Of a stretch of 64,000 nt of DNA, positions 1-9,625 are shown piece after piece. Within the stretch, counting starts at the first letter, position 1; each line of letters starts with the position of its first letter. This DNA is from Trebonia sp963795335. Its GTDB lineage: Bacteria > Actinomycetota > Actinomycetes > Streptosporangiales > Streptosporangiaceae. Below the pieces are notes generated by a model. The model did no database searches, was not told where the DNA came from, and was given only the letters and a program-made list of their open reading frames with translations. The position numbers were made by a program, and so were the translations under genes. The DNA lies in NCBI GenBank assembly GCA_963795335.1, contig CAWCHI010000006.1, forward strand, positions 541,476 through 605,475, written 5' to 3'.

Positions 1-643
1 CAGGCCGGCCGCGAGGCGGCGGATCTGCTCGGTCCGCTCGCGGGCGTTGGCGGCGGTGTCGGCGGCCCGGCGCAGGAACGCGTTGGGCAGCCGGTTGGCC
101 ACGATGTCGGCGGTCGGGTCGAGCTGCAGGGTCGCCTTCATGACGACCTGGGGGCGGCGCTCGTACACGCTCAGCAGCTGGTGGATCAGCAGCAGCGAGT
201 CGCCCGGGCCGGCGTGGCGGCTGAGCACGATGAGCCGGCTGGTCCGCGCACCCCGGGTCACCGTCCGCGGGCGGTCACCGTCAGCCGCAGCCCGCAGGCC
301 CGTTCGGCTGTCCGGTAGACCAGGTCGAGGAACCATCTCATGACCGCGTAATGCCGCGCCTGGTATGCCTCGGTGCCCAGCCGGCCGCCGAACCCGCTGG
401 CGAGCCACAGGCCGAGGAAGACCGTCAGCGCCGCGGTTTCCCCGGTCGACCAGGCGAGCCCGAGGATGAAGATCCGCAGCAGCCGTGAATGGCGCACCCG
501 GCCCTTGTCGTGTGCGCTGCCGGATGAGGTTGAAGGCCCAGCTGAGCAGCGCTACCGGCGGGGTCAGCACGGCCAGGGCGCAGCCGATCATGATGACCAG
601 CGGCACCAGCAGCAGGCGGCGGATCGGCAGGCGGCGGCAGCAT
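1..643 (-). CDS. PlsC-like lysophospholipid acyltransferase, 3' end beyond the window, frameshifted
   Basis: The minus strand encodes hydrophobic segments (VIMIGCALAVLTPPVALLSW near 550-600, then IFILGLAW and TVFLGLWLASG near 420-490). These are followed by SRLIVLSRHAGPGDSLL near 190-240. HAGPGD fits the HX4D catalytic motif of glycerolipid acyltransferases, which acylate lysophosphatidate at the membrane. The reading frame changes near 620, 505 and 262, while conserved text continues across each change, so single-base indels are likely. The start is uncertain; an ATG at 643 sits just after the patatin gene. The C-terminal part lies outside the window. Its position beside a patatin-type lipase suggests a lipid-remodelling pair. 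Family call is fairly firm, substrate unknown. Confidence 0.6.
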
Positions 644-665
644 CGGCGCCTCCGGTGGTGGACGG

Positions 666-1501
666 TTAGCGGCGGGCCGGACTGCCTGGGCCAGGTAGCT
701 CGCCGACGCCGCGTAGGAACGGTCAATGCTAGTACTTACCTGGTTCCGGCCACGGTAACGAAACTGCCGCCAGCCGGGCGGCAGCCGCTCGCCGCCGGTC
801 GGCAGCACGTGCACCTGGACGCCAGGCCGGCAGCGCGGACATCTCCTCGTGGAAGCGGTGCCTGCGGGCGATCTCGAACGCGACCAGGCCGACCTCCCAG
901 GGCCGGGTCGGCACCGGCAAGCGGGCTTTCGATCCGGCCCACCTGCAGCACGTAGACGATGGTGGCGCCGAGCGCGACCGCCCGGCCGACCGGGATCGAG
1001 TCGACCAGCCCGCCGTCGAAGTAGTGGGCCCCGTCGATCTCGACCGGCGGCAGCAGGCCCGGCACCGCGCACGACGCCATGCACCGCCGGGATCAGCGGG
1101 CCCGCGCTGAACCAGCGCGCGGACGCGTCCTCGATGCAGGCGGCGACGCAGTGGAACGGCACCTTCAGGTCGGCGAACTCGGCCGTGGGCAGCGTGGCGG
1201 CGAGCAGCCTGGCCCAGCGGCTCGATCGCGTGCAGGTGGGTGCCGGAGCGGGCCAGCCGGACGGCCCGGCCGAGGACGGTCTCGCTGAACACCGCGCCCA
1301 GCGACTCGCCGCGCCACAGGCTCGGACAGCCGGTCGGCCGCCTGCTCGGGGTCGGCGGCGAAGAAGGCGCCGTTGACCGCCCCGATCGAGGTGCCGACGA
1401 CGAGGTCGGGCCGGATCCCGGCCTCCGACAGGGCCCGCAGCATGCCGACCTCGTAGCGCGCCGAGCAGCCCGCCGCCGCCGAGTACGAATGCAGTCGTCA
1501 C
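666..1501 (-). CDS. Patatin-like phospholipase, frameshifted
   Basis: Starting from a GTG 11 bases after the SNF2 stop, the protein begins TTAFVLGGGGLLGA, the glycine-rich oxyanion loop of patatins. It continues RPDLVVGTSIGAVNGAFFA, the GxSxG nucleophile elbow, and later EIDGAHYFDGGLVDSIPV, which carries the catalytic Asp in DGG/DGGL. Together these give the Ser-Asp dyad of bacterial patatin lipases, which hydrolyse acyl esters of membrane lipids. The motifs lie in different frames, with shifts near 1450, 1310, 1210, 1080 and 880. No single frame encodes the whole protein, but motif order and spacing are normal for a protein of about 280 residues. The C-terminus is placed at a TAA at 666-668 in an alternative frame and is approximate. 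Confidence 0.65.
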
Positions 1502-1511
1502 CTGTCGCAGG

Positions 1512-3961
1512 TTAACCCGCGGCCCCCGTGGCCGGCGCACACGGGCCGGCCGGTTCGGCGGCCGGCGAGATGCCCAGCCGCTCGCGCTCGGCCGCCAGGA
1601 TGCGGCGCTCGGCCTCGGCCTGGCTTGCCACCGCGGCCACGGCCGCACCGTCCGAGACGTCGATCGCGTCGGGGACCGACTCAGCCAGGTCGGAGCGCCG
1701 GGCATAGGTGTCGAACGCGGCCCGCTTGGCGCTGGTCAGTTCGAGCATCTGCTGGTCGATCGAGTGCTCAGCCAGCAGCCGGTGCACGTCGACCCGCCGG
1801 ACCTGCCCCATCCGGTGCGCCCGGGCGATCGCCTGCTCCTCGATGGCCGGGTTCCACTGGGGCTCGCAGATGATGACCACCGAGGCGGCCTGGATGTTCA
1901 GCCCGATCCCGCCCGCCTGGATCTGGCCGACGAGAACGGACGGGCCGGTCCGCGCGGTGAACGCGTCGACCAGGTCTTGCCGCTCGGGCGCGGGGACATC
2001 CCCGGTCACCGGGCCGACGGCAACGTCGCCCAGCGCGGTCATGATCATGTCGAGCACGCCGCGGAAGAACGAGAACACCACCACCTTGCGGCCGTCCTCG
2101 GTCGCCTCGGCCACGATGTCGGTCAGCCGGTCCAGCTTCTTGGCGTAGTCGAGGGTGCCGTCCCTTTCCCGCCCGGCGCTGAACGCGGCCCGCCGCATCC
2201 GCATCACGTTGCCCTCCGCGACCGCTTCCCGGTAGGCGGCCAGGGCCGCCCCGTCGAGCGGCACCCAGTCGAGGGTCTCCAGTCGCGGCGGCAGCTCGCC
2301 GAGCACGTCGTCCTGGTTGCGCCGGAGGTAGACGGGCGCGACCGCGCGGCGGAAGCGGGTGCCACCGAGCGCGCCGTCGACGTCCCGCACCGCCTGCGCG
2401 ACCTCCGGTCGCAGGTGGCCGACCAGTACCCGGAACTCCTCGACCCTGTTCTCCATCGGGGTGCCGGTCAGGAAGAGCACCCGCGGGGCGGCCTGCGCCC
2501 ACTGGCGGACCGCCCTGGTCCGCAGTGCCTGCGGGTTCTTGGCGTAGTGGGCCTCGTCGACGGTGAGCATCGTCAGCGGCACGCCCTCGGGGGCCGGCAT
2601 CGTGCGCAGCGCCTCGTAGGTGGTCACCCCGACGCCGCCGTGGGTCAGCCAGGCCTTGCGGGCGTCCTCCCGGTCGTCGCCGTGCAGCCGGTAGGCGGTC
2701 AGCCGGGTGTGGCGGGCGATCTCCCGGGCCCAGTTGACCAGCACGCTGGCGGGGCAGACGACGAGGAAGCGGGCCGGGCCGGGCGGGTCGGCGGCGGACG
2801 CGGCGGACCCGCCGGCGGTGGCTGTGGTGGCGGCCAGGTGTGCCATCGCCGCCAGGGCCTGCACGGTTTTCCCGAGCCCCATCTCATCGCCGATGATCAC
2901 CCGCCGCTGGGCGAGGGCGAACTTGGCCCCGAATGCCTGGTAGCCACGGAGCGAGGCGGTGACCAGGGACAGGTCGAGCGGCTGGGCCAGGACCCGTTCG
3001 GCCACGTCCTCGGGCAGGTACCCGCGGGCCGACTCCTCGTCCTGGGCGCGGCCGGTGATGTCGATGAGCAGGCCGTTGTACTCAACCGGGCGGGCGAGGA
3101 AGTCGTCCCACAGCGCAGCCTGCCCGGCCGGTCCGCCCTGGCGGCGGCGATCCGGGCGGTGGCGTCGGCGGCCCGAGGCGAGCGCAGGATCGCCGCCAGC
3201 CGCGCGACCGCGTCGAGGGCGGCCCGCTTGCGGGCAGCCCCGGCGAAGAGCATCCTGATCCGGCTGCTGGCCAGCCGGGCCTGCGCCAGCGTGGTGTCGA
3301 GGTCGGCTCGCAGCGGGGCCAGGTCGGGGGCGTGCGGCGGGAGGTTCGCCTGCGCCCGTTCGTAGCCGTGCAGCGCCGCCAGCAGCCGGCCTGCGGGTGC
3401 GGTCCGCTGGTCGGGGTCGATCCGGCCGGTCGCGGTCTCCGCCAGGGCCGCCTGGATCTGGCGGGCGGCCGCGGTGACCTGGGCCGCGGTCTGCGGGCCA
3501 ATGCCTGGCACCCGGTCAAGGCCGGCCTGCCCGGCGGTCAGGACGGCGCCGACGGTTTGGTATCCCGCCTTCTCCAGCGCGGTCAGCATCAGGCGGCCGC
3601 GGGTGACGTCCTTGAGCCGCTCCAGCGGCATCCGGTCGAGCTGCTCCCGGACGGCTTCCGCCTGCAGCGGGCGGTAGGCCTCGCGCGCCTCGGCCGCCCG
3701 TTCCCCTGGGGCGTCCAGCGCGCCACCGATGGCGACCCGGAGCTCTTCCGCCTGCCTGATCAGGGTGCGGGCGCCGCCGGGGCCGAGGTCGGCGACCCGA
3801 CCGTCCGCGGCCTGTTCGGTCCCGGTGGCCTGTTCGGTCCCGGTGGCCCGATCGGCCGCGGTGGCCTGGGCGGGTGCGGGGGCCCTGGCGGGTTCGGGGG
3901 CCCTGACGGGGGCCGGGGTGGGTTCGGGGGTCTCGGCGGCGGGCCGACGGGTCCCGGCCAC
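1512..3961 (-). CDS. SNF2-family ATPase/helicase with N-terminal helix-hairpin-helix domain
   Basis: About 815 residues once a frameshift near 3115 is bridged. The N-terminus is a Pro/Ala/Thr-rich linker containing a short tandem duplication (3815-3850). Next comes a helix-hairpin-helix segment (AGLDRVPGIGPQTAAQV, about residues 150-165). The SNF2 core follows: Walker A GDEMGLGKTVQ (about residue 360), DEAH (about 467), GTPMENR, and in the second RecA lobe GGIGLNIQAAS and ARAHRMGQ (about 680-715). These proteins translocate on double-stranded DNA using ATP. The gene starts 48 bases after the JetD-like gene and is followed after 11 bases by the patatin gene, so it is probably co-transcribed with the former. 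The family is certain; its partner and substrate are not known. Confidence 0.85.
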
Positions 3962-4008
3962 TACGGGACCGGCCGGCCGAACTGCGTCACGAGACGAATC
4001 TTAGGGGC

Positions 4009-5418
4009 TTATGTGCCGTCCCGAGCGGAACGGGCGAGATCGGCCATGAGCCGGTCGGCCACCGTTTCTTCCGCCACGGCCCGGCCCCGCGCCGCCATCG
4101 CCTCCGCCAGCGCAGGGTCCCACGGCGTCGGCTGGGCCGTGCCGGCCAGGCTGACCAGGCCCGCTCCGGTTGCCACGGCCCGGTCGTAGTCGGCCGCGGT
4201 GAATCGCCACGGTTGGGCGGCGTGCCGGGTGATGACGGTGCCGGCGATGGCGACCCCGGGCCAGTCGAAGTCCCCGTGGTAGCGCAGCTGGCCGCCGGCC
4301 GCCGCGATGGCCCGGGCGAGGCGGTGGAAGGCGGTCGATGGCTGGCCCTCGGTGCAGATCAGCGGGCCGGCGGCCGGGCCGAGCTCGGCCGCGGCCCGGC
4401 GCAGTACCGACGGGTTCTCGCACGCGTGCACGGCCAGCCCCGGGGGCAGCGTAACCGGCAGCGTGACCAGCTGGTGGAGGGTCACGTAGAACGGGGTGCC
4501 GTGAGAGGCAGCCGAGGTGAGCCACTCCCCCAGGCCTTCGCCGGCAGCGGGCAGGTTCAGCACCAGGACCCGGCTGACCAGGTCGTCGACGATGACCCCG
4601 GTACGGTCCCACAGGTCGCGACGTTCCTCGGTCGTCTTCGGGCGCCCGGCCCCGACCCGGAACGCCAGGGCCCGCAGCACCAGGGTGGCCAGCGTGGTGC
4701 CGTGGGCCAGCGCCCGCGGGTCGCCCGTGATCGTCGCCGCCAGCTCGCTGAGCTCGGCCGGCGCCGCCTTCAGGTCGGTCCGCCGCTCGACCCACTCCAG
4801 CACCCGCACCGCCTGCTCCAGCTGTCTGGACTCGGCCGCGTTGACCAGGCGGTTCAGCGTCCCGTCGGCCGCGAGCTCCGCCAGCCAGGCCTGATACCAG
4901 CCGCGGGCGCTGAGGTAGGACACTTCGGAGGAACGGAGGGCGGCTTCGCGTCCGTCCGCCAGCTCCTGCCGTTCGGCCGGGTGGTCCCGCAGCGGCGGGC
5001 CGATCCGGCTGAACAAGTAGCCCAGGTCGCGGCCGGTCGCCTCGCGGACGGCGTGCTCGAGGTCGGCCAGGCGTACCACCAGGACGCTTACGCCCTCGGG
5101 GCGGGACTGGCCGGTGATGCCGATGATCGCGCGGCGCTCACGATCGTCGGGCGACTTGACGGTGACCGTCCGGCTGAGGTCACCCCCGGTCCGCTCCAGG
5201 GACTGGCGGGCCGCGTCCAGCAGGCGGCGGTACTCCGGGCCGGCGTAGCGGGCGGCGGCGTCGCCGTCACGGACGGCGGCGTCGCCGTCCCGGGGCCCGA
5301 TGCGAGCACGGGCATCCGGGTGCGCGCGGGCATCCGCGTGCTCGCGGGCCGGCGGGCCGGAGTCCCGCGCCACGGCGTCCTCGTGCGGCATCCGGTGGGA
5401 CCTCGTCTTCGGCGTCAA
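4009..5418 (-). CDS. JetD-like protein of the TIGR02679 (DUF3323/DUF2399) family with Toprim-type C-terminus
   Basis: 469 residues. The first 70 are charged and contain a short repeat (RDGDAAVRDGDAA). The middle carries TIGR02679-like text (RRDLWDRTGVIVDDLVSRV; VLNLP; ACENPSVLRRAA; CTEGQPSTAFHRL). Near residue 378 comes RYHGDFDWPGVAIAG, whose DxD fits the metal-binding Toprim signature of topoisomerase VI A-like/JetD proteins. Family members normally sit in four-gene Wadjet-type anti-plasmid loci with an SMC-like ATPase and two accessory subunits; the JetD subunit cleaves DNA. Here no JetA, JetB or JetC gene is visible. Upstream is about 400 bases without a gene, and downstream is an SNF2 ATPase. 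The ORF is intact, unlike many neighbours. The role outside a Wadjet locus is unknown. Confidence 0.75.
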   Translation of the reverse strand: MTPKTRSHRMPHEDAVARDSGPPAREHADARAHPDARARIGPRDGDAAVRDGDAAARYAGPEYRRLLDAARQSLERTGGDLSRTVTVKSPDDRERRAIIGITGQSRPEGVSVLVVRLADLEHAVREATGRDLGYLFSRIGPPLRDHPAERQELADGREAALRSSEVSYLSARGWYQAWLAELAADGTLNRLVNAAESRQLEQAVRVLEWVERRTDLKAAPAELSELAATITGDPRALAHGTTLATLVLRALAFRVGAGRPKTTEERRDLWDRTGVIVDDLVSRVLVLNLPAAGEGLGEWLTSAASHGTPFYVTLHQLVTLPVTLPPGLAVHACENPSVLRRAAAELGPAAGPLICTEGQPSTAFHRLARAIAAAGGQLRYHGDFDWPGVAIAGTVITRHAAQPWRFTAADYDRAVATGAGLVSLAGTAQPTPWDPALAEAMAARGRAVAEETVADRLMADLARSARDGT

Positions 5419-5559
5419 CGATCAGGCGACTACTCAGGGTGCAACTCTACTGAGCCATGGCGGCCGCCGCGGCTACGCAGCGCCGGCGACGGCGAAATTG
5501 CTCAATTTCGGGTACCTCAGGCCCCCGAACCGCCGCTTAACCGGGCAAAAACCTGCCCT

Positions 5560-5581
5560 CCGCCGCTACCTATAGCGGCGG
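5560..5581. terminator. Strong GC hairpin, terminator-like
   Basis: A perfect 9-bp inverted repeat (CCGCCGCTA / TAGCGGCGG) with a 4-base loop lies between two divergent genes. No T-tract follows on either strand, so it may equally be a regulatory structure. The surrounding 5419-5820 stretch has no convincing gene. Confidence 0.35.
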
Positions 5582-5672
5582 CGGCAAATCCCTTTTGGCG
5601 CCCGGCGAAGGCTTTGCACCGGTATTAAGAACTACTTCGACTTTGAATGACTATGTCAGAAGACGGATCTCA

Positions 5673-5688
5673 ATAGACAAGTGTCTAT
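5673..5688. promoter_or_regulatory. 16-bp palindrome upstream of the GH16-like gene, candidate operator
   Basis: ATAGACA-AG-TGTCTAT is a perfect palindrome 132 bases before the GH16-like start codon, in a locally AT-richer stretch. Size and position fit a dimeric repressor or activator site, but no cognate regulator can be named. Confidence 0.35.
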
Positions 5689-5820
5689 CGGGTTAGCAGC
5701 AGGGGGCCTGGGTACGACAAAAAGAGCTGGCTTAATCAGCGGGGATGACCCAGCAAACCCACTGTGAATGCCGTTCCAGCCCCTCAGGACTGGCGCTGAA
5801 AATTCGAAAAGCGAGGAATC

Positions 5821-6609
5821 ATGCACTTCCGTCGTGCGATCAGCACTGCACGGTTGGCCATCATTTCAAGCGCCGTTATCGCAGCGACTGTCTTTATCGG
5901 GCACACGTCAGTCGCCCAGGCGGCATCGCGTCCAGCGCCTTATCCAAAAGCGCTTAGGGGTCGTATATACGTCGAGACATTCGGCCGGACCCAGCTTTAC
6001 ACATGGCGAGAGCCGCAGACCTATCCCGGGGACTGCCCGGCGAACCCGTCCCAAGTCAGCGACCACGGCGCGGCGGTCGCCATACTCACCACCGGCAAAA
6101 ACGGCAACTGCTCGTCGATCCAGTCCCTGCATACCTACCCGGTGAGCAGCGGATACGTCTACGAGGCCAAGGTCTACTTCTCGGCCATCCGCGGCACGAA
6201 GCAGTTCGCCGACTGGGACTCGTTCTGGATGTACGGCAACAACTGGCCGTCGGGCGGGGAACTCGACGCCGTGGAAACCACATTCGGAACGCAGTTTGTC
6301 TCGTACCACTACGGGTCGAGTAATTCAGAGGTGTCGACCTGCAACAAATCCAACGGCTGCGATCCAAGCGCGGGCGTGGTGAAACCGCTCAGCGCCAACA
6401 TCCGGCCGGGATGGCACATCATCGACATTGCCTACGGCCGTCACCGGATCCAGGTCTTCTACGACGGCCGGGAGTACGCCAGCATCTCGGGGGGCTTCGT
6501 GAATCCGCAGTCGGCTTGGATTACCTTCTCCGCCGGCAGTTCCTCCACCGAGAACAAGACCGGCATCCGCGGCATGATCGCGGTGAAGTGGGTGCGGATC
6601 TACAAATAG
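5821..6609 (+). CDS. Secreted glycoside hydrolase family 16-like protein
   Basis: 262 residues. An AGGA-type ribosome site precedes the ATG. The N-terminus is a signal peptide: basic start, hydrophobic run, and a likely cleavage after VAQA near residue 35. The mature part resembles a concanavalin-like glucanase fold, with the sequence GGELDAVE near residue 146 matching the GH16 catalytic ExDxxE motif (two Glu around an Asp). GH16 enzymes cut beta-1,3/1,4-glucans or galactans outside the cell. Four cysteines (CPAN, NCSS, CNK, GCD) could form two disulfides. Base composition is visibly less GC-rich than neighbouring genes, which may reflect transfer. The exact polysaccharide is unknown. Confidence 0.75.
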   Translation: MHFRRAISTARLAIISSAVIAATVFIGHTSVAQAASRPAPYPKALRGRIYVETFGRTQLYTWREPQTYPGDCPANPSQVSDHGAAVAILTTGKNGNCSSIQSLHTYPVSSGYVYEAKVYFSAIRGTKQFADWDSFWMYGNNWPSGGELDAVETTFGTQFVSYHYGSSNSEVSTCNKSNGCDPSAGVVKPLSANIRPGWHIIDIAYGRHRIQVFYDGREYASISGGFVNPQSAWITFSAGSSSTENKTGIRGMIAVKWVRIYK

Positions 6610-6881
6610 CCAGCCGCCGGGTCTCGTTCGCTCGGTTTCCTGTCCCGCGGCTCCCAGCCCGTCCCGGCGGCGGCGCCCAGCGCCTCCGCCGGGACGTACC
6701 ACTGACTTCATCCGCCGAGAGCCCGGCGCCCTTTCGCCGGCAGCCGCACGTTCCAGTGCCACAGCACTGGCGCGAACGCCGGGGGCACGGGTTGCGGGAC
6801 GGCCGGCGCGGGCACGAAGCGACCCGCCCGGCGGACACAGACCGCGCACCGGGACCTTTAGCCGGAAACTAATGGCAAGCT

Positions 6882-6916
6882 GGAGACTTTTGTTGCGATA
6901 ACACCTAAAAGTCTCC
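6882..6916 (+). repeat. Hairpin element, copy 1
   Basis: A perfect 10-bp inverted repeat (GGAGACTTTT / AAAAGTCTCC) with a 15-base loop. The 3' half, with part of the loop (6897-6916), matches 17 of 20 bases of an element on the opposite strand at 26464-26483. It lies 210 bases before the RelA/SpoT-like gene in the 6610-7125 gap, which otherwise shows nothing recognisable. Confidence 0.5.
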
Positions 6917-7125
6917 CGCTTCTTAGCTGAACCGGGTCGCTCAGCGCACGCACGTGGCCCAAGCGGAGCACGAGGTCACTGAGTCCGGCCCGATCGCTCC
7001 CCACGTCGGCTGACGCGCGCGGTCGCGGGTTTCCGCTGACCGAGCCCGCGCGCGGTGAACCGAGGCACCGGCCGATTCGTTTGGCAATGGTGAAGGCGCT
7101 CGATTGCCAACTGTGGCGGTGACTG

Positions 7126-8169
7126 ATGCGGCCAGACCAGCCGGAGCCGGATGCCGCCAGTGCCCCGGATGACAGCGCCCGTCGCCCTGGCGCGGCCGGC
7201 ACCTCGGGCCGCCCGACGCCGCGGGACGCCGGCGAGGACCCCGACCGCAACCGGGAGCCAGACGCGGCGGAGCCGCGGAGCCGCGAACGCCACCCCGACG
7301 CGGAGCCGCGAAGCCCGGAAAGCAACCCCGGCACGGCAGAGTCGCGGAGCCCGGAAAGGCACCCCGGCACGGCGGAGTCGCGGAGCCGGGAGGGGCCGGC
7401 CGACGGTGCCGAGCCACCGAGCCGGGCCGCGCAGTTGGCCGAGCACGGCCGGTACCGGGAGGTTGTCGCGGGAAGTGAGCGGACGGCGGCCGACCGGAGC
7501 GCCTGGGCGGACGCGCTCCCCGGGCTGCGGGCCGCCTGGCAGGATCACAAGGAGCGGTACCCCGAACACGCGCGGGCGGCGCCACGCACCGAAGCCGATG
7601 GCAGCTGGACGTCAGGCGACCACCGGCGGCTCGACCCGGAGCAGAACACCGAGGCGGGCAAGGCCCACGCCGACCTGGCCGACGAGGCGTCCCGTTACAT
7701 CCTCCCGGCCCTGCGCCGCATCGAGGCCGCCGACCCGGAGCGGAAGCTGGCCGGCCTCAAGCACATGGTCAAGGGCGAGGATCGTCTCAAAGAAAAGCTG
7801 GCCGACGAACTGGCCGGAAAGCATACGACGATCAGGGAAGCGATCGGTCAGGTGCCTGACGCTGTCCGCTTCACCCTCTGCTACGAGTCACAGCGGTACT
7901 GTGATGGTGTTCTGGTCGATGTTGGACGACTCAAGAGCGAGGGATTCGAGCTGATCAAGCTCAAGAACCTGTGGGCCAATAACCAGTACAAAGGAATCAA
8001 CACCCAGTGGCGCAGGCTGGACAGCGGCACACGATTCGAGATGCAGTTTCACACACCGGAGAGTCTGGAGGCGAAGGAGTTGACACACCCCGCCTACGAA
8101 CGCGTTCGTGGATCCGACCTCACGCTGGCTGAACGTCGCGAGAGGCAAAGCTATTTCCAGCTTCAGTAA
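7126..8169 (+). CDS. RelA/SpoT-fold protein, candidate toxin, with disordered N-terminus
   Basis: 347 residues. Residues 1-100 are low-complexity (Pro/Glu/Arg/Ser) with imperfect repeats such as ERHPDAEPRSPESNPGTAES. Residues about 220-345 resemble the nucleotidyltransferase fold of RelA/SpoT synthetases. KNLWANNQYKGIN (about residue 280) parallels KDY...K.GY.SLH, and TRFEMQFHTPES (about 302-313) parallels the EVQIRT strand. DAVRFTL (about 245) occupies the usual DxxG/DxxRx region. The C-terminal module is noticeably less GC-rich than the N-terminal half, typical of exchangeable toxin tips. No export signal is visible. A small gene follows 62 bases downstream and could be its immunity or regulatory partner. 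Enzymatic activity, whether (p)ppGpp/(p)ppApp synthesis or RNA pyrophosphorylation, is inferred. Confidence 0.6.
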   Translation: MRPDQPEPDAASAPDDSARRPGAAGTSGRPTPRDAGEDPDRNREPDAAEPRSRERHPDAEPRSPESNPGTAESRSPERHPGTAESRSREGPADGAEPPSRAAQLAEHGRYREVVAGSERTAADRSAWADALPGLRAAWQDHKERYPEHARAAPRTEADGSWTSGDHRRLDPEQNTEAGKAHADLADEASRYILPALRRIEAADPERKLAGLKHMVKGEDRLKEKLADELAGKHTTIREAIGQVPDAVRFTLCYESQRYCDGVLVDVGRLKSEGFELIKLKNLWANNQYKGINTQWRRLDSGTRFEMQFHTPESLEAKELTHPAYERVRGSDLTLAERRERQSYFQLQ

Positions 8170-8231
8170 ACGCTTGCGCTGCCAGTTCCGCCCGAGGTCG
8201 AGTGCGATTAGAGACTATCCGGAGAAGACAG

Positions 8232-8491
8232 ATGCCTGACAAGATCATTTACTACGCCATCGTCGATGCGACGAGTAGCCGAGCGCGACCCGTCCGAGTG
8301 TCCTTCGACGTATCGATAACGACGAAGGCGAGATCGATGAAATCTTCTCCTGTCATCTAACCTGGGAGTTCTCAGCCCTTTTTTATGCAGCCGAAAACGG
8401 TGACCTGACCAACGAATTCATTGAGATCACCGAAGCCGAGGCTAAACGGATCGTGGAGCGGATCAAGGCTGAGGCGGCGGATCAGAAGTAG
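8232..8491 (+). CDS. Small acidic protein, candidate immunity partner, one frameshift
   Basis: Starts MPDKIIYYAIVDATSSR in one frame. After an indel near 8300 it continues VLRRIDNDEGEIDEIFS, then LTWEFSALFYAAENGDL and an acidic/basic helix ending KAEAADQK, with the stop at 8491. About 86 residues, no membrane segment. Such small proteins (YYA.VD.., R.., TW....LYSAERGD) are common uncharacterised actinobacterial genes. Placement directly after a toxin-like gene on the same strand suggests an antidote, which is inference. Confidence 0.45.
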
Positions 8492-8960
8492 GCGTGGTCC
8501 AGGCCAGGGCCAGCGCCTCGGTCAGGGACTGAGCCGCCTGAGCCGGGTCACCGCGGTCCCAGGCCTGGTGGGCGCGGGCGAGGGCAGCGGTCAGGTCGTC
8601 CGGGAGCCACTGCTGGGCGGGGTCGGCGATCTGAGCGGCGGCGGTGGCCGCCCACCGATGTCACGCCGCCGCGCAGCGGCAGGGCCCAGCCGAAAGTGCC
8701 GGGGCGTAACCGACGTCTTTCTCCTCGCCGTGCTCGGCCTCGGCCACACGCGCGCAGACTCGCCATGTCGTCCTGGTCCAGCCGGAGGCGGCTCCGCAGC
8801 ATCTTCTGGGGTCGATGACCTGGGCGGCGTCAAGCGCCAGGCGTGTGTCGGGGGGTCAAAGGCGGCGGCCGCGGCGGCGAAGCGCAGCGTGCTCAGCTCG
8901 AATCAGCCAAGCCCCCTCCTCGACGCGGGCACCGATGCGTCGGGCTGATGATCGCCCAGT
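8492..8960 (-). pseudogene. Degraded minus-strand coding remnant
   Basis: Minus-strand frames give gene-like fragments with actinobacterial composition: FAAAAAAFDPPTR, MLRSRLRLDQDDMASL, RVAEAEHGEEKDVGYAP, and PDDLTAALARAHQAWDRGD then AAQSLTEALALAW. They need several frame changes and an internal stop to be joined. No family is recognised; the end looks TPR-like (ARAHQAWDRGDPAQAAQSL). Either a real pseudogene or an ORF broken by indels. Confidence 0.3.
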
Positions 8961-9047
8961 TCACGCGCGGGAGGCACAAAACAGGACGCGCCGGCCTGCC
9001 ATCCTCGTATGTTCTTGCTGTTATCCCAGGCGAGATGGAAATAAGCT

Positions 9048-9105
9048 GGAAAGCTTTGGCGCGCAGGAAACAAATCGGGCCCTGACAAAGAAAAGTTTCC
9101 GAGCT
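9048..9105 (+). repeat. Hairpin element, copy 3 (divergent)
   Basis: GGAAAC (9066-9071) and GTTTCC (9095-9100) form an inverted repeat. The sequence AACAAATCGGG just after the first arm also occurs in the 26.49-kb copy (minus strand). The surrounding 8960-9625 stretch has no convincing gene; it also holds a short inverted repeat CATGC/GCATG at about 9480-9495. Confidence 0.35.
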
Positions 9106-9625
9106 ACTTTCGATTACGCGTTGCCGTTGCCATGACCACTGAAGCCGTGGCCCTTCTTGCTGTTATCTCGACGCATCTGGCTGGTGGCTGCGCGAGGTGA
9201 CCGAGCGCTTCTCGCCCGCCGCTAGCTCCGGGCTGCGAGCCCTATCGCCAGATCACGCTTTCGATTCTGACCGTCAGTGCTAATGATCATTTCCGCAGTC
9301 GTGCCTAAAGCGGGAGGGGCGCGGATGGCGGGCGCGTACGAGACCGGTCAGCGGCGCATCGCCTAGCCGTGAAGACGTCTTATCAGCGTTACCGCCTGTA
9401 TGACCCGCCTTATCCGTCCGCGCAGACTCGGACGCAACACGCCACACAGAGACAACACCGGCGGATTACGGTAACTCTCATGCATTAACGCATGACCCAG
9501 CGTAGTGTGCCCAGGGAAGGCATAGGTGAACCTTCTACCCTCGCTGATTATGGGGCCGGGCGGCCGGGGCACAGCGGGAGGGCGGAAGGCTCAGCAGTTG
9601 CGTGGCGTGATGCTCAGGGGGCTGG

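Noticed and set aside
1764..3365. 533-codon plus-strand frame across the SNF2 gene
   Set aside because: Antisense to clear SNF2 motifs and of low-complexity composition; a GC shadow.
3815..3850. 18-bp tandem duplication
   Set aside because: In-frame repeat inside the low-complexity linker of the SNF2 protein; ordinary slippage.
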